Assembly (NCBI GenBank): GCA_001657315.1
Contig: LYSV01000031.1
Coordinates: forward strand, 1 to 63,751
Reading direction: 5' to 3'
Origin: Flammeovirgaceae bacterium BBD 1991-12
GTDB lineage: Bacteria; Bacteroidota; Bacteroidia; Cytophagales; Cyclobacteriaceae
DNA length: 63,751 nt
Positions 36,901-43,525 of the stretch are shown here, piece by piece. Under the pieces are notes generated by a model that did no database searches, was not told where the DNA came from, and saw only the letters and a list, made by a program, of their open reading frames with translations. Each line of letters begins with the position of its first letter. Positions within the stretch are counted from its first letter, which is position 1. The position numbers and the translations under genes are program-made.

Positions 36901-37402
36901 CGGTATTGTTATAATGCCATTGATCCGGATACTGGGGATCATCAGGGTCTGTACCTAGTGAAAGCACCTTCTTAACGGCATTGGGATCATACCCGATAAT
37001 GGCTTTGTCGTATACAGGTTCAGAGATCTGGACATCACTTTGGCCCGAGAAAGCTTTAAGTGCTTGCTGGACCCTGGTAGATTTGTCAAAAACAACTTCA
37101 TACCATAAGTGAAGTCCGTGTTTTCTATGCTTCGCCTCGAACTTTCCCGCTGGTCTGAAAACACGTTTCAGTTCACTGGCCCTACATTCCGCCAGAGCGG
37201 CATCAAGAGCATTGTCACCTGTCCTTACATAGCCCAAAGCCGATTTGGACAACCGGGCGTTTTGAACAAATACTGCTTTTGATTCGGTAAGCTTAATGCG
37301 TACTACTCCCTCTTTTACCTGAGCAAAAACTGATAGGGAAGTAAATACAATAGTAATTAATGGAAGGAAGACTACCTTCCACAGATAGTAGTGGTTTGTC
37401 AT
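27947..37402 (-). CDS. Giant secreted subtilisin-like peptidase with T9SS type A sorting domain
   Basis: A 3151-residue cell-surface or secreted serine protease. A signal peptide (1-27) is followed by an inhibitory propeptide (to about 140) and an S8 domain (about 160-480) with the triad D199 (VTDGGID), H253 (FHGTHVGG) and S427 (GTSMACPHVSG), plus oxyanion N365. Then come a fibronectin type III domain and many choice-of-anchor/HYDIN-type beta domains (NDPVN- and TNNG-containing). Three long laminin-G-like modules start YSTGF or YGTDF-E, and two MAM-like modules contain FLDLDI. Two short CS/N-NPD-RRW repeats follow. The last about 80 residues (FPNPFREKISV to HLMIKR) are a type A T9SS sorting domain for export and anchoring by the type IX system. 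Confidence 0.93.
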   Translation of the reverse strand: MTNHYYLWKVVFLPLITIVFTSLSVFAQVKEGVVRIKLTESKAVFVQNARLSKSALGYVRTGDNALDAALAECRASELKRVFRPAGKFEAKHRKHGLHLWYEVVFDKSTRVQQALKAFSGQSDVQISEPVYDKAIIGYDPNAVKKVLSLGTDPDDPQYPDQWHYNNTGQTGGTPGADISLPQAWALETGNSDIIVAVTDGGIDVDHEDLMANMWVNTGEIPGNGIDDDGNGYVDDINGYGFGDNTGTIPADFHGTHVGGTVAAVTNNGIGVAGVAGGNGGGNGVRLMSCAAFGQFSNGGFAETYVYGADMGAVISQNSWGYTAPGVFEQAVLDAIDYFIAEAGFDELGNPDGPMQGGIVIFAAGNDGVDNEWYPGFYDPVLSVAGTDHNDDQYTSSNRGDWVEVAAPAVNVLSTFPNDGYGLLTGTSMACPHVSGVAGLIISQNIGNIVPGQVWDRIVLTSDPLPGLEFLGSGRVNAFAALQQDDGIAPDLITDLAAADKDLSSVTLSWTAPSDPGNGSASSYDIRYSTAEITADNFDAATPVASPPKAALAGSTETFTVTELISSTTYYFAIKSADFFGNVSGISNVVSETTDDPPAASVLPGSLTSDLVSGESETQSVTITNAGDGPLEFDLSFGGTAFTPSSSSSAVKTVKPHSKLLSTTKAYTTANVRKLGSDQYSTGFEEFAPGDIDGQNDWTGTFEDWSVSTANPYAGSNHLQGVSEALPDGAAFSLTFSPVVGIGSQEYSSVSAKLSVDNNGVSWQFIPQSPTAELVVTRVSFDADGDLSILDGEAGGFVLVPAEVPSGYFDLKLIVNRSNFDMNLYFNNELVYVGKAFTGDIEQVVLLSPMEVEGNEFAMDDMLIYDGMLDTFPFLSANVTNGVIEGGNQQEIDITFNAAGLFGGTYENEVQISTNDPVNPDFTIPATLNVTGTGKPVIAVDPEALNFDDTFVGGTSVATLEITNNGTEILNVSGLATTGDFSVSDDTGFSIAPFESMDVEVSFSPTALGLANGTLTISSDDTDNPELAVDLSGSGVEAPAISVTPTSFSVELDRGDATTETMTITNNGVATLEFSIETNETEAEASSVAIQLDPVEAVVSSAQVTKQKPAGSFTGLSLMADVRLSASELNVLVLTPDDDVSDLSATLAAFPDLNVSTFPKADLPGLSLSDLSPYDVVVTSNNTQWLAAGSIDPAIVGDLLADYIDEGGKVVANCFAYDYDAWALEGRFITEGYGPFTGTTSDFSGTTSMGTIHAPDHPVMAGVNSISNSFLWQDPALAEDAILLADWSDGNHFAAANENVVALNILPSDGQGSPGWTGDLPVLYHNAILWLSGATFVSTDITLGTLSQNESVDVTVSISADGLEAGTYQASIDISSNDPVNSLVQVPVDLTVIGPVVVASPEELSVTVLKGLSETRILTLANNGSADAEFVIDIARPSSSEETSAVVDNDPPRSMAFSGSALDYASAVDKSSAVQNVAGAEAYSTGFENFSVGNINGQQGWTGQFGNWRVEESNPKSGAKHFEGLSDGFGQSVSFTPQLNMVSESVTTAAMDIYVETGASWWISTESSTAINARVIFDEQGGVVMVSANDEGGAELDTIAFTIPDDYFNIAFEVDKSTQTFKFFINSAEVFEGGAFSTDLEYVVVVGQMEEFGPIFNMDDLDVYEGRYAPDFLMLSEMSGIIPAGSSVDLEVTFDGSKTQFGTYYRNLEIFLDGFPSPDLIVPTAFVVTGDAAVEVTPQLLEQVVNFRESETQELLIRNTGGQPVDFAINVLGADLEDQNMNFESSPRPEKSSAKFEQYLTHIQNQKPVPSSVRLMVGEKLLTENFDGGTFPPADWTVVDNEGQGLKWDVTEVHGMENWSGSGEAPSVNSDANEGVEYDTELITPVVNIEGRTGVVVQYNANYLNYLNGDFLDLDITTDNGASWTTVLSWNESHGTAFDLPGEFVVVELDDYLADASTMQLRWRYYNPNTGDWDFYAQIDDVEILSDATTWLVVDPAVGTIPVGESYPVNVTFDASKVNPGQYFGGILVNSNAPVASVLSIMDVLEPAEIVVEPTSLEEELVAGFSSTQTLSITNNGESILRYNLGGFFKNAQVVSVRKDKQERPLSVKSTGRLEGGDELFSGKTAVDIRGVLPDRSSIMPVYGTDFESFDLGDISGQDGWFGLFGNWTVEQENPDSGDQHFRGESSGVTTSAAASPNVGVGSEPISSFSADIQVDGTGATWQLIPQSATAQLVVTRLQVNPDGSVMALVDDGSGGTIFETIAPALPEGYFNLKLQSERATGFFDIFVDQQLVFSGQGFAGDIEEVVILSAMEVAGPTMDMDDFNIWDGEAPVPFLSTNPEFGNVAAGETVEIEVTFDATFLEKGVYNENIIVFNNDPDNSAVNIPVTLEVINPPALEVSPESIESTVFVGSTQEHTLTITNTGEANLRFGFAGYSKAPEPGVFARRSTDVLTEAELEKIRMDEEGSRTRVPVGAVTFVEGEQLLYEGFEGTFPPEGWSVIDNAGNGVVWDITSDNFTGGEGQAAGANSGDAGVVEYDTELITPVIDVAKKEGIVLQYYVNYQNYLNRDFLDLDISTDGGSSWTTVISWNEDHGTFRGVPGEFVSVELDSYILGAPSIMLRWHYYNPNTGDWDWYAQIDEVELIYSGIRWLTLDPGQGVLGEGESIDVTVTFDATEVEPGTYTRDLVLLTNVPSEPERALKMTMHAVVVEPLELAAACSDNPDSERRWEVNNPNKFDVDAFWFLVGSDVSDSVTLTPGVNYFVSPTQTDRPNTVKLRWLDHTSASNEATAESSGLPCEVRNLLLRSMCSNNPDLFRRWRVRNRNPFQVMATWHVVDTDQSGIIYAAGDSDSFFFTETVPGTPNTTVIRWLNEDGVERQKREDSEGEICDIDNSCFGDELIAFDQGKKNNGKPIPPRKSNPENALGMPEQEDGFNFVSLGFGGSIVIRLNATVMDQPGDDFMVVETSYRDTGLPCSDYPETADVYLSQDGVDFFFAGQACKDTRIDIATTGLPDINYVKIVDTSNPEDFGPEAEGFDLDGIACINAYSTEAEPFALRMSENNVPDEEASETIVTFPNPFREKISVSMEVVVEGSYEVIVHDLYGSEVFRGRAKSVFGEINTEIQAQHLAEGTYMLTIIAEDNSSRRSHLMIKR

Positions 37403-37479
37403 GGAATTTTATTGGTTTAAGTTAAGCGAGGAATGAATTAACCATAAATAATCAAAAAAACCAACAACAAATCATATAA

Positions 37480-37502
37480 TTATAACCCAAAAGGGGTTAT
37501 AA
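37480..37502 (-). terminator. Hairpin between the CHAT gene and the giant peptidase gene
   Basis: TTATAACCC (37480-37488) and GGGTTATAA (37494-37502) are perfect 9-bp arms with a 5-nt loop. It lies 169 bp after the CHAT stop and 78 bp before the peptidase ATG, and on the minus strand a T-rich run follows. It may be a terminator or an operator. GTTATAAC recurs near 37536. The 268-bp gap contains no gene. Confidence 0.4.
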
Positions 37503-37670
37503 CTCTCATTATCATGTTAGTTAGTTTTAATTATGTGTTATAACATTTATATTTTTCTGGAACTGCATAGCTTTAAATTGCTTTATAAAAAGCTCACTAC
37601 ACATTTTTTAGAATGATTCCGGGCTATGCCTGCCTTGAAGGTATGGCTTTAAGATCAACTCCTACTCCTG

Positions 37671-38756
37671 TTATATCTTTTTCAGGATCCGTCTGAACAC
37701 ATAAAGGCCACCCATGAGCAGTAGGAAGATCAGGACTATGGCTACCTTCCACGTCCACGTGAAGTTGGCTCGTGTAAAAACCAGCGGCTCGGGGTTTCCA
37801 TGCAATATGAAAGCTGCCCAGTAGTAGGGATGAGCCGTGTTCACATCGGCGTCCTCCAGGTATTTTAGTTTAGCCATTTGCAATGCCCTGTCCTTGGGTA
37901 TGCCGTTGGCGAGGCTTCGTGTGAAGTAGCTCATGATCCGGGAGGTGCCATAATCATTGGCCTTCCAGATACTCATGGCAATAGTGGGGCACCCTGCCAT
38001 TTTAAAGGCTCTTCCCAATGATACGATACCTTCACCCCGTTCCAGGTATCCATAGGCCGTTTCACAGGCACTAAGCAATACCATTTCTGCGTCCAGCTTT
38101 AACCCCGCCAGCTCAGATAAGGATAAAAAACCGCTTTTGCCCAATATCAGGCGTCCTTTGGGGTCAAAATCTGCAAATACCAACCCCGAATGATCAAAAT
38201 TCTGTTCATCAACATAAGCGTGCATGCTCAAATGAAGGATACTCACATTTTCCACTTCCTGAAGAAAGTTATTTTTGGTGGCCGAATCTCCCAGGAGCAC
38301 GCTTCCTCCAAACAGTGCCCTTGCCTTTATTACCTCTTCCTGATTATAGATAAGCTCTCCAAGATCCCGCTCCGCCAGCAGGTGAAGAGAGTCATTCTGC
38401 AGAACCATCAGATCTTTTGAAGACGATACAGAATAGCCTGGCGCTATTCCAAGATAGCGGCGCTCTGCTGAGTGATGGAAGTCTGAAAACATTGTTCTTA
38501 GTCCCAGAGAGTAATCATAGCTCAGGGGATGATCCAGAATCAGAAATGGCCATCGGGTGTAGGGGGCGTTGCCCGGCATTTCCGAAAGCAGCAGGTCGAA
38601 AGGAAGGTAGTTCAGAGGACCATCGGGAAAAATGGTTAGTTTTTCACCTGACACGAGGATATCTCTTGCGGGCTCCACGAGTTTCCTGTACAGACGATTC
38701 AGCCGGTAAGCAAACAGGCTGTCGCTCCCACGCCTGGCGTTTCTTAACACGATCAA
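37671..38756 (-). CDS. CHAT-domain protease part of a split TPR-CHAT protein
   Basis: A 361-residue frame holding a CHAT (caspase-like, clan CD) peptidase domain. The catalytic dyad is visible: H179 in LHLSMHAYVD and C231 in LLSACETAYG. FPDGPLNYLPFD (about 43-54) is the usual CHAT entry motif. A C-terminal membrane helix (about 331-355) ends in RRILKKI. The frame is the same as that of the upstream TPR protein and is separated from it only by TAG 38772-38774 and five codons. TTG 38756 as a start is therefore doubtful, and the natural protein was probably one TPR-CHAT chain of about 986 residues with the protease in the periplasm. Confidence 0.85.
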   Translation of the reverse strand: MIVLRNARRGSDSLFAYRLNRLYRKLVEPARDILVSGEKLTIFPDGPLNYLPFDLLLSEMPGNAPYTRWPFLILDHPLSYDYSLGLRTMFSDFHHSAERRYLGIAPGYSVSSSKDLMVLQNDSLHLLAERDLGELIYNQEEVIKARALFGGSVLLGDSATKNNFLQEVENVSILHLSMHAYVDEQNFDHSGLVFADFDPKGRLILGKSGFLSLSELAGLKLDAEMVLLSACETAYGYLERGEGIVSLGRAFKMAGCPTIAMSIWKANDYGTSRIMSYFTRSLANGIPKDRALQMAKLKYLEDADVNTAHPYYWAAFILHGNPEPLVFTRANFTWTWKVAIVLIFLLLMGGLYVFRRILKKI

Positions 38757-38771
38757 AATCTCCTTTATGTC

Positions 38772-38774
38772 CTA
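38772..38774 (-). other. In-frame amber codon joining the TPR and CHAT frames
   Basis: On the minus strand the sequence reads GCC TAG GAC ATA AAG GAG ATT, and the CHAT domain follows in the same frame with no shift. A single base change from CAG, AAG, GAG, TGG or TAT/TAC would create it. It could be a true nonsense mutation, a read error or a readthrough site. Confidence 0.8.
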
Positions 38775-40631
38775 GGCAATTTCACCAACATCATCAATTC
38801 GTACCAGACGGCTTGTCTTTTGATCTGTAGCAAGCAGGTACCACGAGGAATCTCCCTGAAAATAGGAGAGCAGGTTATCCTGGTCACTCATCTCTGACCG
38901 GTAGGCTTCAAGGGAGACTTCCGGGTAGCGCTGGGTCAGCGCGTAATACTTCGGATGCCAATCCAGAATAATCCCTTCGATAGAGTCATACTGATCCTCA
39001 GCATTTTTGATCTCTCCAAAATGCACGGCAACCGAGTCTTCCCACGTGGTGTTACGGATCTGTTGTGAGATAATGGTATGCCGCTCCCGGAGAGAGTCCA
39101 GTATGGTCACCAGCCTTACAGGTACATTTAAGACATTCATTACGTGATCCCACTGAAGGCTTTCCTGCAGGAGGAGTGATTTTCCCTGCTCCATGAACCA
39201 GAATGCATATTCTTCCGGCATATGAGAAGCCAATACCTCCCTGCCCTCTACACAGGTACCAAGTGCCTCACTAATGAGCATCCTGTGTGTATAGATATAC
39301 TGTTGTTTTGCTTGGTTACCCACTCTGGTTTTTCTCTCTCGCAATGAAACTTCAACACACAGTTTATAGGTTTTTATACTTGCCTCAAGGTACTCACGTT
39401 TATTTGTACTTCGAAAATATTCTCTCAGAATGACGGCTTTTGCCCTGAGGGCCCGCAGCGATTCAGATAAGTAGACGATCTGATCCACTTTTGGATTGTC
39501 AGTCAGTTCACTCCATTGTCTTCCATCTGTGAGGTTAAAAAGATTTTGCTGTACAAGCTCCAGTGCACGCTGGTACTCCTTTTTGTCTGAATATGTCAGC
39601 GCAATATGATTCAGCACATCATATACACCAAAATGGCCCCTCCCCTTTTGCTGATAATGAAGCTCCGCTGCGGAAGTAAAACTTTCCAGCGCCTTGTCAA
39701 AATCACCTTCTTTGGTCTCCTGTTTTCCCTGAAGGAATAGTATCCTCGATTGCCTTTCATCATTACCACCGTCATATCGCTTCACCCCGTCAAGATACTG
39801 CACTGCGCTGTCATACATCTGATAGTCCTGATGCAGGCTGATAAGACCATAGTAAGCACTTAGGATCGTATTTAAAAACTTATCAGGATCCTCCAGTTTA
39901 TCTATCAGCGCAAGGGCTCGATGGTATGAGGTTATTGCTCTGTTATAGTAGACCTCACTGCGATTGTCAAAAGCTTTGTTGTACCAGCAGCCTCCGAGGT
40001 ATACCCATCCCAGTAACTCGTAAAACAAGGCCTCATCAGCGCCATAGTATTCAGACATGGTGGCCGGCAAAAAGCTGAGATACCGTTGATAGTAGAACAA
40101 TGCCCGATTGGGATTACTAACGGAAAGGTAGGCATTGCCAAGGTGGCTGTACATTATGGCTGCATATATACTGTCAGTAGCATTGGCACTTGACGCTTTG
40201 CCAAGCAGCATTTTGTAAAGAGGAATAGCCTGATGATACTTTTCAATATCATAAAAGTGATCTGCCTTACCTGCCATAAAGTTGAAGTAGATAGCACTGT
40301 CTTTGTCCAGTCTGAAGAGCGCATTATGGCAGCATTTGATCAAACTGTCGGCTTCGGCAAGCCAATGGTCAAAGTCTGCCGTTTTTGAAGTACCAAACTG
40401 ATTGTTGATCAGCTCTGTCAGAAGGTACAGCCAGACATCATACTGCTCATTCCGCCTCGCCTGATCCAGATAGGGCTGCACATACGCCTTCAATGACCCT
40501 TCATCATAATAGTAATATTGCTCAATCTCTTTTGCCACGCTGTCAACGGACAGACTACCCTGCACCGACTGTCCGTGGCAGAGAACAGGAAGTGCTGCTA
40601 AGAACAGGATAAGTTTCTGTCTAGAAGCCAT
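38772..40631 (-). CDS. Periplasmic TPR part of a split TPR-CHAT protein
   Basis: A 619-residue frame from ATG 40631, which gives a proper signal peptide (MASRQKLILFLAALPVLCHG). An earlier start at 40682 would bury that signal. TPR helices run from about residue 90 to 400 (SHLGNAYLSVSNPNRALFYY and ALALIDKLEDPDKF). A helical linker follows, then the first strands of a CHAT domain (NLLSYFQGDSSWYLLATDQK) just before TAG. TPR arrays in CHAT proteins are thought to sense a partner and control the protease. The upstream lipoprotein gene ends 93 bp before this start and is probably in the same transcript. Confidence 0.85.
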   Translation of the reverse strand: MASRQKLILFLAALPVLCHGQSVQGSLSVDSVAKEIEQYYYYDEGSLKAYVQPYLDQARRNEQYDVWLYLLTELINNQFGTSKTADFDHWLAEADSLIKCCHNALFRLDKDSAIYFNFMAGKADHFYDIEKYHQAIPLYKMLLGKASSANATDSIYAAIMYSHLGNAYLSVSNPNRALFYYQRYLSFLPATMSEYYGADEALFYELLGWVYLGGCWYNKAFDNRSEVYYNRAITSYHRALALIDKLEDPDKFLNTILSAYYGLISLHQDYQMYDSAVQYLDGVKRYDGGNDERQSRILFLQGKQETKEGDFDKALESFTSAAELHYQQKGRGHFGVYDVLNHIALTYSDKKEYQRALELVQQNLFNLTDGRQWSELTDNPKVDQIVYLSESLRALRAKAVILREYFRSTNKREYLEASIKTYKLCVEVSLRERKTRVGNQAKQQYIYTHRMLISEALGTCVEGREVLASHMPEEYAFWFMEQGKSLLLQESLQWDHVMNVLNVPVRLVTILDSLRERHTIISQQIRNTTWEDSVAVHFGEIKNAEDQYDSIEGIILDWHPKYYALTQRYPEVSLEAYRSEMSDQDNLLSYFQGDSSWYLLATDQKTSRLVRIDDVGEIA

Positions 40632-40723
40632 TTTCTCTAATATACAGAAACTTAGGCTCTTAAGTAAAAATCCGGCACACACCCTTCAAATATGCCTGGT
40701 GGCCGGATTGGTTCTTCATACAC

Positions 40724-41374
40724 TCATTCAGACATAAATATTCCCTGGTAAACCTGCATATTGATCACAGTTTCCCTCAACTCACCTTCGATGAGTATAC
40801 CTGTTTTCACAAACAGCAATGATTCCAATCCGGACAGCTCGGGCTGTACTACTTCAAACCGGAGTGTAGCCTGCTTTCCATTAAATGATATTTCTGCCAG
40901 TTCAGCATAGACACCTTCTTCCGTGGTTATCGAGGCCTCAATAATATCAGGATCTTCACAAAACACCGTCAGCGAGAAATAGGTCAGGTTCACCGTCTCA
41001 GGTTCCGCCCTGCAGTCACGGACTGGTCTTGGGGGGCAAATCGGCCGGGGAAGTTTTATAGGAAAGAACTGTGATACTACGAATAAAAGCTCATCTTCCA
41101 TCATACTACGGTATTGTTCCAGCAATTCTATCCTTTCTTCAACTCCGGCTGGTGGCTCATAGCCCTTTTCTATAGCCTGAAGCTCTGCCTCTATTGTTTC
41201 CCGGCTATAGACCTCCCCATAAGGGTAAATGGTTGCTTCCTTATCCGGTATCTTCTTTACGTCTGCGCCAGCTTCCTTTTCAGCCACTATAACTTCTTCT
41301 GAATTCAGCTGGCAACCCAGCAGTATCAGGCATGAAAGTACAAGGCCGGAAACATTAACATACATTTTTTTCAT
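40724..41374 (-). CDS. Uncharacterised lipoprotein
   Basis: A 216-residue protein with a signal peptide and lipobox LILLGC (cysteine 21), so it is lipid-anchored in the inner or outer membrane. A charged helix (about 50-95) precedes a proline- and cysteine-containing segment (ICPPRPVRDC) and a beta-rich C-terminal half that may be an immunoglobulin-like fold. I do not recognise a family. It lies directly upstream of the TPR-CHAT gene on the same strand and could be its membrane partner or substrate, which is inference. Confidence 0.7.
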   Translation of the reverse strand: MKKMYVNVSGLVLSCLILLGCQLNSEEVIVAEKEAGADVKKIPDKEATIYPYGEVYSRETIEAELQAIEKGYEPPAGVEERIELLEQYRSMMEDELLFVVSQFFPIKLPRPICPPRPVRDCRAEPETVNLTYFSLTVFCEDPDIIEASITTEEGVYAELAEISFNGKQATLRFEVVQPELSGLESLLFVKTGILIEGELRETVINMQVYQGIFMSE

Positions 41375-41619
41375 CGTGGTTAATTTTTAAGGTTTACAAT
41401 TGATTGATGATCCTGAAGGTGCAGTAACCCACGGATAAAGCCGTTGTCTGAAAGGTCTGCAACGGTACTTCCCGGCCACTGTATCCATCAAAGTGACCTT
41501 AATGACTTTTCATTACAAATTGTAAACCGCAGGGAGCAGTTTTTCTGTAATTATTTTTAATTGACCGAAATCAACAGATAGGTTTAAAATTCAACGGCAG
41601 TTTTTTTAACTTCGAACCA

Positions 41620-42723
41620 ATGGATCAGTTCGTAGTATCAGCAAGGAAATACAGACCTAAGGGTTTCGGGGAAGTAGTTGGACAGGAACATATCACTACT
41701 ACGTTAAAAAATGCCATTGACAACAATCAGTTGGCACAGGCGCTCCTTTTTTGCGGGCCGCGCGGAGTAGGAAAAACAACCTGTGCCAGGATCCTGGCTC
41801 GTATGATCAACCAGTTTGATGATGAAAGTGAAGGTAACACACTGAACATTTTTGAACTGGATGCTGCCTCGAACAACTCCGTAGACGACATTCGTAACCT
41901 GATAGATCAGGTCAGGTATCCACCTCAATATGGCAAATACAAGGTTTATATTATTGATGAGGTGCATATGCTGTCCAATGCGGCATTTAATGCCTTTTTA
42001 AAGACACTGGAAGAGCCTCCACCCTATGCCATATTTATACTGGCTACTACGGAAAAGCATAAGGTGATCCCTACCATACTGTCCAGGTGTCAGATATTTG
42101 ATTTTAACAGAATACAGGTCACAGATATTTCCGGACACCTGGCCAGGATTGCAGAAAGGGAGGGCATAACTGCTGAGGAAGAAGCTTTGCATCTTATCGC
42201 ACAAAAGGCGGATGGCGCCCTGCGGGATGCACTCTCTATTTTCGACCTGATCGTAACTTTCTCCTCGGACAAGAACGTCACCTATCAGTCTACGATTGAC
42301 AACCTGCATATCCTTGATTATGAATATTACTTCAAGGTGGTAGACCACTTGCTGGCAGAAGACCGGTCAGGCACTCTGCTCCTTTTTGACGAGATCCTTA
42401 AACTGGGTTTTGACGGACATAACTTTATTGTAGGGTTGAGTGAACACCTGCGTAACCTGCTGGTATGCAAGGACAATGCTACCGTGCAATTGATGGAAGT
42501 GCCTGAGAATACCAAACAACGATATATTGACCAGGCCAACAGGGCATCTGCCTCATTCCTGCTTTCATCCCTCAACCTTTCCAATCAATGCGACCTGAGC
42601 TATAAATCCAGCAAAAACCAGAGGCTGCATGTAGAGCTCGCCCTTATGAAGCTGGCACATATTAATGCTGCGGTAAGCCTGGCCACTCACAACGAGAATG
42701 GCCTAAAAAAAAAAGTAGTGTAA
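41620..42723 (+). CDS. dnaX: DNA polymerase III gamma subunit (short product of dnaX)
   Basis: A 367-residue clamp-loader ATPase. Walker A GPRGVGKT is at 46-53, Walker B IIDEVH at 111-116, and the sensor region ATTEKHKVIPTILSRCQ near 144-160. The chain ends shortly after ten A residues at 42705-42714: frame 0 reads CTA AAA AAA AAA GTA GTG TAA. A -1 shift there continues into the tau tail to 43364. The zinc-binding cysteines normally found between Walker A and the LDAASNN motif are missing: about 13 residues (MINQFDDESEGNT) replace the usual longer Cys4 loop. The gene is divergent from the lipoprotein gene. Confidence 0.93.
   Translation: MDQFVVSARKYRPKGFGEVVGQEHITTTLKNAIDNNQLAQALLFCGPRGVGKTTCARILARMINQFDDESEGNTLNIFELDAASNNSVDDIRNLIDQVRYPPQYGKYKVYIIDEVHMLSNAAFNAFLKTLEEPPPYAIFILATTEKHKVIPTILSRCQIFDFNRIQVTDISGHLARIAEREGITAEEEALHLIAQKADGALRDALSIFDLIVTFSSDKNVTYQSTIDNLHILDYEYYFKVVDHLLAEDRSGTLLLFDEILKLGFDGHNFIVGLSEHLRNLLVCKDNATVQLMEVPENTKQRYIDQANRASASFLLSSLNLSNQCDLSYKSSKNQRLHVELALMKLAHINAAVSLATHNENGLKKKVV
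42705..42714 (+). promoter_or_regulatory. dnaX: A10 slippery run for gamma/tau recoding in dnaX
   Basis: Ten consecutive A residues. Read as 10, the frame ends at TAA 42721-42723 (gamma). Read as 11, by transcriptional slippage or a -1 ribosomal slip on A AAA AAA, it continues AGT AGT GTA AGC TCC into the tau tail. Read as 9, it meets TAG at once. Escherichia coli (ribosomal) and Thermus (transcriptional) both use A runs in dnaX in this way. Confidence 0.75.
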
Positions 42724-43364
42724 GCTCCGCCACGGACCAGGAAAAGCCAGCTACCCCATCGGAGACGAAGCCGGAGGCCGTAACCGATACACCAACTGAA
42801 ATTACTGATCAGAAGGCAGAGAGTGAAAACCCGGTTACAACACACACTCCTTCCCGGCCCGTAGAAAATGTGGTCAAACCTGTGAAACTCAGGTCAACAA
42901 CAAAGATCCCCACCAACCTTAATGAAGTTTTGGAGAACCTTTCCGACCAGGAAGAACAGGGGAGTGAGCTATCGGAGCCGGAAGAAACCTACGGGAATGA
43001 TCCGTTTACAATAGAAGAGTTGAAAAAGTACTGGAACGAGTTTGCCGACAGAAAAAAGAAGGAGGGCAAGGATTCTGAATATGCAGTACTTAAGCAGGAA
43101 ATTGAACTGATCGACGATGTAAAGATCGTGCTTAAACTTACCAATGCAGTCAAGCTGAATATTCTGGATAAGTTCCGTCCGGACCTGGTAACCTTCCTGA
43201 AAACCCAACTGAATAATGGTCAGGTCGAATTGCATACCGAACTGAAGGAAGAAACCTCAACAAGAGTACCCTACACCAATAAGGAAAAGTTTTTATATCT
43301 GGCGGAGAAAAAGCCCATTCTTCATGATCTGAAAAACCGCCTCGGTTTGGATCCAGATTTTTAG
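42711..43364 (+). CDS. dnaX: Tau-specific C-terminal part of dnaX (reached by frameshift)
   Basis: From the A run, the -1 frame is open for about 217 codons. It first encodes a low-complexity linker rich in T, E, P and S (SSVSSATDQEKPATPSETK...), then a folded domain from about 42990 (FTIEELKKYWNEFADRKKK...) to GLDPDF. This is the usual layout of tau: a flexible linker and a domain that contacts the polymerase and helicase. With the gamma part it gives a tau of about 581 residues. The GTG at 42870 is not a convincing start, because the linker upstream is clearly coding in the same frame. Confidence 0.8.
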   Translation, partial: KSSVSSATDQEKPATPSETKPEAVTDTPTEITDQKAESENPVTTHTPSRPVENVVKPVKLRSTTKIPTNLNEVLENLSDQEEQGSELSEPEETYGNDPFTIEELKKYWNEFADRKKKEGKDSEYAVLKQEIELIDDVKIVLKLTNAVKLNILDKFRPDLVTFLKTQLNNGQVELHTELKEETSTRVPYTNKEKFLYLAEKKPILHDLKNRLGLDPDF

Positions 43365-43444
43365 CAGCCATTTTCATGAACAGGTTAATGAAGGCCTTGC
43401 AAGGCTGGCTTTTTCGATAACCTTATCCCATTATGGGTATTTGA

Positions 43445-43477
43445 AACAATACCTGACCAGCCTGATCAGGTATTGTT
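43445..43477. terminator. Hairpin between convergent dnaX and the barrel lipoprotein gene
   Basis: AACAATACCTGA (43445-43456) and TCAGGTATTGTT (43466-43477) are perfect 12-bp arms with a 9-nt loop. A smaller palindrome, GCCTTGCAAGGC (43394-43405), followed by GGCTTTTT lies nearer dnaX and may be its own terminator. Confidence 0.5.
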
Positions 43478-43525
43478 AAGTTGAAGTAAAAGGATCCGTG
43501 TTATCAACAGAAAGTATTCAGCTCT

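Noticed and set aside
42870-43364. A separate 164-residue gene starting at GTG 42870
   Set aside because: The same frame is open and clearly coding upstream to the A10 run, and the whole is the tau tail of dnaX.
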